64,000 bases of DNA. Origin: Durusdinium trenchii (Eukaryota > Sar > Dinophyceae > Suessiales > Symbiodiniaceae). The stretch lies in the NCBI GenBank assembly GCA_963970005.1, contig CAXAMN010021362.1, forward strand, positions 1,097,712 through 1,161,711, read 5' to 3'. This document shows, in pieces, positions 22,901-31,803 of this stretch. Each line of letters starts with the position of its first letter. The first letter of the stretch is position 1. The position numbers and the translations under genes were made by a program. A model generated the notes under the pieces. The model worked only from the letters and a program-made list of their open reading frames with translations, was not told the DNA's origin and did not search any database.

Positions 22901-23847
22901 TTAGACATAAGCTGTAATTTGTATTGTGTGGGACATCAACAACTAGTGTGATACGATTGCCATTATGGCAACAGTATGAAGCAGGATGCACTTCTTAAGA
23001 CAAAAGTGCTGGGTATCCAAGCTCAATTTGAGCTGCGTGAGAATCAGTGTAGGATGGCTGAAATAACTGAAATAATTACTACACGGACGACCGCGACATC
23101 TTACAAGACCATGAGTCTCCAAGCCTCCAAACTCTGCTTGATGCCCTCACTTGCTTCAACTCCCCTTTCCTTCGGCAACTGGCTGCGAGCGTGCAAAGCG
23201 ACTTCGTCAAGCATACCCGCAAAAACACCTGAAACCCGTAAGCCCATTTGCCCTGGGGAAATCGGTGCAAATGCCAAAGGGCAACACACTGCGAAGGTGA
23301 ACCAACTAAGTTGGCCGCGGTGGGTCATGTTTATAAACAAGTAAACCACACGATATGATATAGTGGTCAATTTTGTATAACTTTGTCACATTCACTGCAA
23401 GGTTGTTTGGGGGTCAGAATTTGACCCAGTCTTCTTGGTATGCTTTTCTTGGCCACTTCCCCCAAGCCTCCCCGCCTCACAAGAACCATCACTGCTCTCG
23501 CTGGTGGAACAGGTTACCTCCAGCATGTTCAATGTTGGTGAATCCGTGCATTTTGACTCAATTAAGGGAGCCTCTTCAAAAGCCAACTAAACAGACTCGG
23601 GTTTCGTTCGCTTGCAATTCCCCCTCGGCTTAGGCACCCACCCAGAACAAATCATAATGAATCGCAAATAGCGTTGCCAGTTGGCTGGCATTACATACAG
23701 TCAGCTTATCATGAACATCTTCTTGAACTGCTACTAGGTTGAAAGAACGTCCTAGCGCCGCTACCACAGAAACTTTGACAGTCAATGGACATATACGGCA
23801 TCCAGTCTCATCAAACAGGCCATCAGTCTGATACATCCCAGCCAAAG

Positions 23848-24120
23848 TTACGGGAGTCGTGCTGATGCAAAACCGTTTAGCCTAGATTCCCGGACCTTCT
23901 CGTCATCGTTCAAAAGCTTTTCGACCAGGTCGGAATACTTGTAGCCCTTACCTTGGCAACGAATGAAATCACTAACTGCGTGCCTTACAAAAAAAACTAA
24001 GGCCACAGGGTAACATCCATGAACCCAGGATATACACGTGTGTCTCCACTGATCCAAGCGTTCAGTCACTACTCCCGTGTTAGCTTTAAGTGAGGGGTCA
24101 GCGGCATTTTTCAGTTCCAC
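23848..24120 (-). CDS. Possible exon(s), unknown protein
   Basis: An open frame with two protein-like parts: LKNAADPSLKANTGVVTERL at the start and GKGYKYSDLVEKLLNDDEKV near the end. The middle (aromatic and Val-rich, 24050-23960) looks like an intron read through. It may be the first coding exons of the gene running to 17.7 kb. No domain recognised. Confidence 0.3.
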   Translation of the reverse strand: MELKNAADPSLKANTGVVTERLDQWRHTCISWVHGCYPVALVFFVRHAVSDFIRCQGKGYKYSDLVEKLLNDDEKVRESRLNGFASARLP

Positions 24121-24479
24121 ACAAAATCCGGGCGCTGGCCCCGGTGCCCGTTCCCTTGCCGGAGGCCTTCGGTTGGTAACCGAAGGTTGTATACGCTCGC
24201 CGCCCCTGCCGCCGACCCTTTTGTTGGACCTCTGCCCGACCCCCGCCCTACCCCCCGCCCGACCCCCGGTCGAATCCGGTCGACAGATTTATATGTAATT
24301 TACAGTGCTTCGTGTGTGTGAGGTATAAAAAGCACTGTGTTTTACAGGGTTTTGGGCCCCTCCGCTGAGAATTTCATCTTGGCGATGTTAAAAAACGTCG
24401 GTTTTTCCATGGTTTTTGCTTTGTGGGAAGGAAAAAATCGGAAACAGTTGTATCGGAAGATTTTTTTCAACATAAATTG

Positions 24480-24740
24480 CCTAACATATCCCCAACATAG
24501 GCCCAAGATAGCCAACATATCCCCAACATATGCCCAACACAGCCTCCAAGATGGCTCAACATAGGGCCAACATAGGCCAACATGGGGCCAACATACGCCA
24601 ACATAGGCCCAACATAGGCCCAACCTAGGCCAACATAGGCCAACATAGGCCAACCTAGGCCCAACATAGGCTCAACTTGGGCTCAAGATGTGCCCAACAT
24701 AGACCACATGGGCCCAACTTGGCCCAACCTAGGCCCCGGC
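24480..24740. repeat. CCAACATAGG minisatellite
   Basis: About 20 imperfect 10-17-bp units built on CCCAACATAGGCCAACATAGG. Translations give Gly/Leu/Tyr/Trp repeats without meaning. About 170 bp to the right is a segment (TTACACCAGCATCGATGC, near 24910) similar to the flank of the CCCCAAACAG elements. Confidence 0.88.
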
Positions 24741-24744
24741 TGTC

Positions 24745-25440
24745 AGGCGTAAGCCTCATAAATCCGCGTTGTCCCTAGCAAGCTAGCTTTGCTATACGGA
24801 GGCGCACCCCATGCCGCCGACCTCTTTTCTAGCATCATTCGTCAAAAAACGTCGAACACACCGGGAGAATGACCAAATGGCTTCAAAACTTCAAAGCCTC
24901 TAGAAATTACACCAGCATCGATGCTAAATTTCATAATCAAAGCGCTATAAGGAAAATGAAAAACATAAAAGACTTATAAGGTTTTGGGATGGGTTGGCTC
25001 TACCAAGAGATGCTTGTTCAGGATGTTGGTGGGTTCACAGGGTTTTGTTTGTTTCATGTCAGCCCGTGTTTGTCAAGCAGCTGTGGCAAACAGCCTTGCA
25101 CACCTTTTCAACTCGTGTGGCTGCTGTATTGCTTTGTCGCGCGAGTCACAGACACATTCCCTCAGTATCTGTCGCTAGCATCAGCGCCTCTCCAGAAACA
25201 TAAACAAAATCTTGTTGATAGAAGAGAACAGTTGAACAAACATAACTAACCTCACTTACAGTGGAGGCAACATAATCAAACAAAAGTGGAGATCGCCGAC
25301 TATTCAGTTCAGGATTTGTTCAAGTGGCTAAAGAACGGCTGAGTTGGTTCAACTGTGCCAGACCCAACTCTAATAATCCTAAAGCTACTCATCTGTTCAG
25401 AAAAGAAGCCCTTGGAAAAGGCTCGCTACGAAAGCAAAGT
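24745..25440. other. Stretch without a recognisable gene
   Basis: No convincing coding sequence. It lies between a minisatellite and the 3' end of the Lys/Ala-rich gene. Confidence 0.5.
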
Positions 25441-25442
25441 TC

Positions 25443-27289
25443 CTAGGAAGACTTAGCCCTTTTCTGTCCGTGCAAAAGATCACGCACAGATGATGGCCGA
25501 GCAGAAAGAAAATCATCAATCACCTGATTTCCAGTGCGCTTCCCTCCAGAACCTTGGAGGCAAAAAAATAATGAACATTCAAAACCAGCTGAGAAATCGA
25601 ACGCCTGCCTGAACAAACAAATATGATACAAAATCATACAACATCAATGATGATGTTGACAATCAAGTTGCCTTTGTTGACTCCAGCTTTTGCCTTTGGC
25701 TTGGCTGAGGCTTTCTTGGCTGCGGCTTTCTTGGCTGCTGCAAGAACAGAGGCTTTTGTCTTGGCGGTGGAGGCCTTTGCTTTTGCATGGGCAGCAAATG
25801 ACTTCTTCTTTGGAGAGGCTTTGGTTTTGGGCTGCCGGGATCGTGCTTTGGGTTTTGCTGCTGGCTTTGCCTTGGGCGGCTGAAGCTGCTTTGCCTTTGG
25901 CTTAGTCAGAGACGCTGCAGCCGCAGCAGCAAGGGACTGTGGGTTCCTCGTATCAGAGACTGCATCTTGTGGGTCTGTGTCGGTGTCTTCTTGCATGGAA
26001 GCTTCTGACTCTGACCCGGAATCAATTTGCTCATCTTCTGAAGAGTGAGCCTGCTCGGCATCTTGTGGCACAGTCTCAGCCGGTGTTAGCTTCTGGTGTG
26101 TGCTTTGGCCTTGCTCGCCAGGTTCATTGGTTTGTGGTGCCAGTCCTTTGGCATCTGGTGAGCCTGTCGAGCCATGTGTAACTTCTGCTTCTGCCTGCTC
26201 TATTGTTTCTGCGGCTGCAGCCGGGTCTGTGTGCGAAGCTTCTGGTACTGGTACAGCTGCTGCTGCTGCTGCTGCTGCTGCAGGTCCAGTGGTTTTTGGC
26301 AATGGTTCTGGCTCAGATGCTGGCGATACTGGAATTGCATACCCAACATCAATCATGTTCGCAAGCCTGATACTGAACTCTTCATCTGTTTCTTCTAGCT
26401 TTGCTTTTGCTTCTGATGAGGCCATAGCCATAGCTGCTGGAGCTGCTGCTTCCTTAGCCTGTGCTGTTGCTCCCTCGGCTGCAGACATCATCCCAGGATC
26501 AGCTGCTGGATCTTCTGGCGCAGCTGGCATGACTGGGACTGAAGCACTCTCTTGATGCCCCTGAGGCGGTTGCGCTGCTGGTGTTTCCTGCGCTGGATCT
26601 GGACCTACTGGCAGTGCAGCTGCTGTCGGTGTGTCTGCTGGCGAACCGTCTTCAATGGCAAGGAGCCCTTTCCCATCTATCTGACTCTGCTTCCGCTGCT
26701 TCTTGTTTTTCTTGTCCTGCTTCTTGCCCTCCTTGTGTTTCTTGTCTTTCTTGTGTTTGTTTCCTTTCACTTTCTCCTTCTTGGCCTTCTTGCGCTTTCT
26801 GTGTGCATCCTCCGAGTCATCCTGATCCTCTGCAGACCCTGCGTCATCATCAGCTTCATCTTCTTCTTCCTCACTCTCACCCCCATCGTCAGATTCTGCA
26901 CCAAGTACACGTGTGACATGCATGCCAGACTTTACAATTGCGGCGTCCTCCACATCTGCTGTGGTTGCGGTTGTCAGTAGTGCCAGTGCCTGCTCCATAT
27001 TGCACTGCTCAATGTCCGGCAGCTGCAGCTGTGCTTCCTGCAGCTCCTTCTTGCTTTTCGACATCATGGAAGTCGGATGGCTGGAAGATTGAGACAAACG
27101 AAGTTGGAGTTCCTTCAGCTTTTCCTGGTCCTGGTCCTGGCCCACTTCATTCTCCTGGGTCACTTCATCACCCTTCCCTTCCGAAGTCAGGAAGACCAAC
27201 TCACCTTTAGATCTCTCCTCCAATTCGTCTTTCAGTGGAGACAGCACATCAATGAAAGCTCTTGAAGTATCCCACCTTGGCATGCTCAA
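25443..27289 (-). CDS. Lys/Ala-rich protein, 3' exons with a GC-AG intron
   Basis: The main exon runs from about 27284 (MPRWDTSRAFIDVLS) to a donor at 25671. It contains an acidic Glu/Gln-rich start, an acidic Glu/Asp run, a Lys-rich block (KKDKKHKEGKKQDKKNKKQ), Ala/Pro/Glu low-complexity sequence with an Ala run from GCA/GCT repeats, and a basic AKAK/PKAK tail like histone H1. The frame as written reaches a stop at 25634. Splicing at a GC donor (AAAG|GCAACTTG) to an acceptor at 25553-25554 restores phase and adds about 36 residues (GSGGKRTGNQ...HGQKRAKSS) before a stop at 25443. It is probably a nuclear, nucleic-acid-binding or chromatin-like tail. Confidence 0.6.
25553..25671 (-). other. 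GC-AG intron (119 nt)
   Basis: The donor reads AAAG|GCAACTTG and the acceptor CCTCCAAG|GTTCTG on the minus strand. The phase (one base before the intron, two after) is kept and the joined frame reads into a basic C-terminal peptide with a stop. AG|G at both borders fits the known dinoflagellate habit of GC and GA donors. Confidence 0.6.
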
Positions 27290-27361
27290 GAAATAGGAAG
27301 GAGGATGAGAATGAGCTCATGAAAAGGAACATTGTCATGTCAAAAGAGCAAAGCCTATAAT

Positions 27362-27718
27362 TGACTCTCGATATAGTTGCCGTCAAGTGGCGCTTGGTTG
27401 AATCCACTGCAAAGCTGGAGCTTGTCCAAGCTGTTGTCCTCTGCAACAACCACAGTTGCACGCAACCCAACGGATGATTTGCCAACCCCGCCAGAATCTT
27501 CCATGGCTTTTTCTACTACCAAGCTCCCAGCAGGGTAGTAGATGATGTCTCCAGGCGTCAAGTAGTACGAACGAAGGGTGCAAGTATGGATTTCATCTGT
27601 GTACAAACTTTGCAGAAAATTTGCTGTCAAGACGTTCTCAAGAAAGTTGACCAACTCTGCAAGGCTTGGGTTGTCTGTCGACGGCGGTGCATTAGGTGCA
27701 TTCTGCGCATCCAGCCAG
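27362..27718 (-). CDS. Exon with a cupin-like strand motif
   Basis: The frame begins YWLDAQNAP and has a helical segment (SLAELVNFLENVLTANFL). It then shows YYLTPGDIIYYPAGSLVVEK, which resembles the TPGD-x-x-YxPxG strand pair of cupin/JmjC-type barrels, followed by GLRATVVVAEDN. The HxD metal ligands of true JmjC enzymes are not visible, so catalysis is doubtful. It sits between small exons upstream and the Lys/Ala-rich exon downstream, same strand. Confidence 0.5.
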
Positions 27719-27739
27719 TACAACCTGACAAATGATTAA

Positions 27740-28310
27740 AAAAACACCAACAACTTACAGTAGCAGTGGCGTTGGCGTTGGCAACATCATTTTTTGAGGC
27801 CAAGTATGGCTGAAGTTTGCATCTAGTTGCCAAGCTGAAAACTGATCATTAGTAAAGAGACAGCAACAGCAAAAGAACAGCCAGCCAGCCAGCAGCTAAA
27901 GTCAGCCAAAGTACTCATAAAGACCTTTCAGCTCGTAAACGTCAATGGTCACGCCAACCTTGCAGCCCTCGATCTGGTAGTGCATTGCTGGGCAACCTCC
28001 TAGTGAGGGAAAACCACCTAATGTCTAATAGCAGTGGGTCCGTGGGTCAAAAAAAGATTTGGGACATGTGGTCATGTGGTATGTTGCAAGTTGTCGTCAC
28101 AGTCCTTGCACAAATTGGGTGAAGCTCTCTCCACGCAAGATTGACTGGAACATAAGCCCGTTCAGCTTTGTCAGGTTCTTGTCCAGGAGAGCCTTGTTCT
28201 CAACGTCCGATATGTTAGCAGGAAGGTTGCCCATCCTGACCAAATGCTCCAACATGCTCCAACAAGTTGTCCAATGTTATTTTTGTGGCTGGCGGCTGGA
28301 GGCTGGAGGG
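27740..28310 (-). CDS. Three small exons upstream of the cupin-like exon
   Basis: Three protein-like stretches lie in order. About 28250-28102: HLVRMGNLPANISDVENKAL then KLNGLMFQSILRGESFTQF. About 28000-27915: GCPAMHYQIEGCKVGVTIDV then YELKGLYEY. About 27833-27765: LATRCKLQPYLASKNDVA. Each is bordered by AG and G-rich donors. Together they bridge the 28.4-29.1 kb exon and the cupin-like exon. Exact borders not fixed. Family unknown. Confidence 0.45.
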
Positions 28311-28356
28311 GGGGGGCCCTCGTGCTAATCACTGTGGTTGGGTCAGGGTCATTGGT

Positions 28357-29055
28357 TTAAGCAAAAAATGTCAAACAAAGCGCATCAATTGAATGTCCGA
28401 GAATCACTGCCAAACCAAGCTCGCCACGATCCAGAATGACGGGCAATGAACTACACTGCGGGTCAGCTTGCTCCAAAACACGCCGCAGCATCAGATCCAT
28501 AGCCAACAAATCACCTGGGCCTTCTACTGTCTTGGTGAGTCTGCTTTTCCTTCCATGTGCCTGCGCGCTCGCTTTCTCGACATCATCCTTGAAGTCAGCG
28601 ATTTGTCCTGCAATGTGTTTGCAGTGGGAGCTGAGGGTGCCTTGAGGCACAGCTTGGGAAGCCTTCAGAATCTTTTTCATAGGCCCCTTCTTCAATCTCG
28701 CCATAGTGGGAACCTTGCCCTGGTCTGCAAGCAGACGTTGGGCAAACACATCAACTTCAGCTGTGATCTCGATGGACAGGGCAGCAGGAAACTTCTCTCG
28801 GAGAATTGGAACATCAGCTTCCTGAAGCTTGCCAGCACCTGGCCCTCTACCTCGCCTTCTTCCCTTGCCCTCCGGCCCCGGCTCCTCAGGGATTTGCTCT
28901 GCGTTCTCCCTTGCGAGCTTCTCCTTGGCCAATTGTTTCTGTTCCTCCTTCTGCCTTTTCTTTTCTTCTCTCTTCTTTTGTGCTTCGGCTGCTTTCCTGT
29001 CCTTCTCAGCTTGCCTCTCAAGCAGCTTGGCTTCATCTTTCCTTGCCTTCGCCAT
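28357..29055 (-). CDS. Exon with charged coiled coil and helical domain
   Basis: A start rich in Lys/Glu/Arg/Ala (ERQAEKDRKAAEAQKKREEK) forms a long charged helix. It is followed by a basic GRRRGRG patch and a folded-looking segment (ILREKFPAALSIEITAEVDV, LKKGPMKKILKASQAVPQG, GDLLAMDLMLRRVLEQAD). The reading ends at a stop at 28357, probably after an intron donor. Part of the minus-strand gene ending at 25443. Confidence 0.5.
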   Translation of the reverse strand: MAKARKDEAKLLERQAEKDRKAAEAQKKREEKKRQKEEQKQLAKEKLARENAEQIPEEPGPEGKGRRRGRGPGAGKLQEADVPILREKFPAALSIEITAEVDVFAQRLLADQGKVPTMARLKKGPMKKILKASQAVPQGTLSSHCKHIAGQIADFKDDVEKASAQAHGRKSRLTKTVEGPGDLLAMDLMLRRVLEQADPQCSSLPVILDRGELGLAVILGHSIDALCLTFFA

Positions 29056-29167
29056 TGCATTTTGCAGAGCGATGAACTGACTGCAAGATGTCTTCCTGAG
29101 GCCAATCGATTACAACGTTTCGACACATACAATAACTCCACCCCACCTAAACAAACAGCAAACTAAA

Positions 29168-29878
29168 CTAAACCCTGAATATATACAATATACTGTCTTG
29201 GCCAGGGAACAGTGATTCAGCACACAGCCTCATGAACCGCAAAACCTCAATTTGCCTCTCGAAAACTGCCAGCACACCCTCGTTGGTCGGCTGGCATGGC
29301 GCCATTACACTTCGCAAGTAGGTGAGGCTCCGGACGTTCATCACGTTCAGCTGAACAAAGCTCAGTTCCCGCAAATACTCGTCAGCCTCAACAGCTTCAA
29401 GAAGCTCTGCATCCCCTGCAGAAGAGTGAGTGGCATCTCCATCTCTGATTTCTACCACTATGTCATACCGCTTTTGGATTTCCTTGTAGCTCAGGTCATC
29501 CTTCTTAGCAGCCTCTGAATCATAGTAGTCTGACATCTTAGAGAGCAACTTCGTTGCTTCATCCACAGCCTTCTCAATGAGGCTCTTGACAGATGTGAAC
29601 TCCTTCAATGTTTTGGCACTCAGGCGTGCAGAGGCAACTGCTGGAGTAGTCCCCTTTCCAAGTGCAACTCGGGCAAGAGAACTCTGACTCTGGGTCTGGG
29701 CCTGTGCTGGCTGACTAGCTTGACCAGCGTGCGCAATGCTTTTGGCACCCCCTGTGGTCGAGGACAAAGTGACATCATCGTCAAGCAAAGGCATAGCGCT
29801 CTTTGCCTGAACACAAAAATAACACTCACGCTTGTCAGGCTTGTCATGAAATTTGCTGTAAATGACAATGACAAACAA
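29168..29878 (-). CDS. Exon(s) with Gln/Ser-rich and helical segments
   Basis: The coding part begins near 29808 (KSAMPLLDDDVTLSSTTGG) and has a Gln/Ser/Ala-rich linker. A helical domain follows (LKEFTSVKSLIEKAVDEATK, LSYKEIQKRYDIVVEIRDG), then DEYLRELSFVQLNVMNVRSL and VFERQIEVLRFMRLCA. It lies in order with the exons on both sides. Not recognised. Confidence 0.45.
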   Translation of the reverse strand: MFVIVIYSKFHDKPDKRECYFCVQAKSAMPLLDDDVTLSSTTGGAKSIAHAGQASQPAQAQTQSQSSLARVALGKGTTPAVASARLSAKTLKEFTSVKSLIEKAVDEATKLLSKMSDYYDSEAAKKDDLSYKEIQKRYDIVVEIRDGDATHSSAGDAELLEAVEADEYLRELSFVQLNVMNVRSLTYLRSVMAPCQPTNEGVLAVFERQIEVLRFMRLCAESLFPGQDSILYIFRV

Positions 29879-29887
29879 GTCTTGATT

Positions 29888-30180
29888 TCACACCTTTCCA
29901 TGACAAACAAGAACAGCAAACTCAAGGAAGTGGTGGTGGACCAGTGCCTCAGCCATCCTGTTTCCGAGCTCCTGGATTTGCTTATCGCCTGGATTTTTGA
30001 ACTCCTGGACCTTGTTTGATGCCACTGACGACTCCTGACAAAATGGTCCAATGGACAATGGACCCTGCAAATGATTGATTGAGACTCAAGTCGAGGTAAA
30101 CAACATATTGACCGTGCCTTGAAAGTCTTGCTTTCAACCAGCTCATTGATTCTCACATAGATCCGCCACACCTACAAGGT
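29888..30180 (-). CDS. Two small exons
   Basis: About 30180-30120: RIYVRINELVESKTFKAR. About 30070-29895: FKNPGDKQIQELGNRMAEAL then VHHHFLEFAVLVC. These fill the space between the 30.4-30.8 kb exon and the 29.2-29.9 kb exon on the same strand. Borders approximate. Confidence 0.35.
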
Positions 30181-30411
30181 ATACTGATGACCATGCATGG
30201 GTCTCAGCTTTGCTTGTAAATTAAGCCGCCCACCAATCCAACATCTCGACCCTGCAAATCGTTGGCTTGTACCTGGTCCTTGCAAGACAACATCTTCAAA
30301 CATACGCAAAAAAACTCTAAGACATTGACCTTACTGCAATTGCATGAATGCTTCATGCTTTTTCGATACTCTACAATTGAATCTGACTTCTCCTTGCGTA
30401 CTGACTTGCTA

Positions 30412-30762
30412 TTAAGCTCCATCTTCCACTTGTCCCTCGCAGCAACTTCCGACAATCCTGAGATAAAGAACAATGCAATATCTAGTTTGATACATATAGA
30501 AAGGTATATTTTCATACTCCACAATCGCTTGCAACTGCAATAGGTTCCTGTCTGGCGCAAAGTGTCTCCAACAGGAATCACACTGCTCAGTCCAAAACTT
30601 GATGTAGTCAGCATAGCATAGCGGTTTCCCTTGCTCAATATTTTCTATGCGACGGCCTTCTGTGATCGACTCGATGATCGAAGCAAAAGAATATTGAACA
30701 CGTGTTTTTCCTCGGCCAGGTGGAGGTGACTTCACACAGAAGTCTGCCAGCCTTAGCTTCAC
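30412..30762 (-). CDS. Upstream exon of the Lys/Ala-rich gene
   Basis: The frame reads LADFCVKSPPPGRGKTRVQY, FASIIESITEGRRIENIEQG and YADYIKFWTEQCDSCWRHFA, a compact mixed segment. The last part, after about 30510, is probably intron. It follows the putative Cys-motif first exon in transcription order. Confidence 0.45.
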   Translation of the reverse strand: MKLRLADFCVKSPPPGRGKTRVQYSFASIIESITEGRRIENIEQGKPLCYADYIKFWTEQCDSCWRHFAPDRNLLQLQAIVEYENIPFYMYQTRYCIVLYLRIVGSCCEGQVEDGA

Positions 30763-30949
30763 ACTTTATTCTACATATACGTATTCAGCCATTGTTCATA
30801 GGCCATGGTTGGCCGGGAAACATGAGATTCACTGAATGACGCAGTAATCATTGCAAGAAGCAAAACAACAAATTTAGGGTTGTCAGTCTTTTCCATGTGG
30901 AGAAGGTGTTCCTTCAGGTTGAGCTTGCCAGAACTGTCATCGCCAGCCT

Positions 30950-31293
30950 CGGCGCCAACGTCACCATCACCGTCTTTTTTTTGCCTGCAGAAGCCCTTGA
31001 TGCTTGATTCAGCATGTTGTCACGATCTGGAATGTGCGTGCCACAAAGTTGAGTCAACCTGAGTTTGCCGGCAACTTGCCGGTTGACCGCGCAAGCCACA
31101 AATTATTCATGACTGCTTGTGGCTGAGGTGAGAACCTTGTTGGCTGCCGGTGGCAAGGTTTTTTGCATATAGCGCAAGATGCCATGAGAGTGGTTCCCCC
31201 TCCCACTGGGGGTGGCAGGGCTGGAACAGCTGGGCCCATGTTCGCTTCCAATGGAACAACATCCCTATCCGCATTGGAAGCCATGGCCTTCAT
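30950..31293 (-). CDS. Putative first exons with CxxCxxxC motif
   Basis: An ATG at 31284 starts ASNADRDVVPLEANMGPAVP, a disordered Pro/Gly segment, then SCAICKKPCHRQPTRF, a zinc-ribbon-like cluster. A following stretch (about 31070-30960) reads LRLTQLCGTHIPDRDNMLNQ with more Cys/His. This looks like the N-terminus of the gene continuing to 25443. The start choice rests on the first protein-like ATG after a non-coding stretch. Confidence 0.4.
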
Positions 31294-31299
31294 TGCACT

Positions 31300-31803
31300 G
31301 CTGCGAACTACCTGCTGCCAAGCAGCGATTCAAACAACTTTCACACTCCAAGATCCTACCTAAACACTACCAGAATGGCCCTCTGAGCCAACAACAATTT
31401 CGCAATCGTCCCTATTCACAATTATGTCAGGCGAGTCAGGATGTCAGGCGTTCCTTGTGTTTCCTTGTTGTGCTAGAGTAGGCGCGGAGTAGTGAGTAGC
31501 AGATGCAAAAGAAACTTTTCCGTCAAACGCATGACGCGTGCATAGCTCTTCAGTGAACTGTGCATGTTCACACACCCGTCAAAATAACTATAAACAAATG
31601 TTTTGCTGCTGCCAAACAGTGCCTATAGTACTATAACTGCTGCATATAGTGAATGGTTTCCTTCTACAGCGTATACAAAAACTTATATAAGTTAACATAT
31701 TGAATTGCATCGGGCACCGGGTATGTGCAAAACATCACTAAAAGCTATCATATTGCAAATTGTAATGCAACTCTGCTACTGCTTTGCTCTCACGCTTGAA
31801 CCC
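31300..31803. other. Spacer between two minus-strand genes
   Basis: No protein-like frame seen. It separates the stop of the methyltransferase gene (31804) from the next gene's probable start (31284), consistent with tandem same-strand dinoflagellate genes. Confidence 0.5.

Noticed and set aside
24300..24740. Spliced-leader relic (a GGGCTCAAG near 24675)
   Set aside because: It lies inside the CCAACATAGG minisatellite and lacks the rest of the leader sequence.
26240..26290. CTG/GCT trinucleotide run as a separate regulatory repeat
   Set aside because: It encodes the Ala run of the Lys/Ala-rich protein in frame, so it needs no other explanation.
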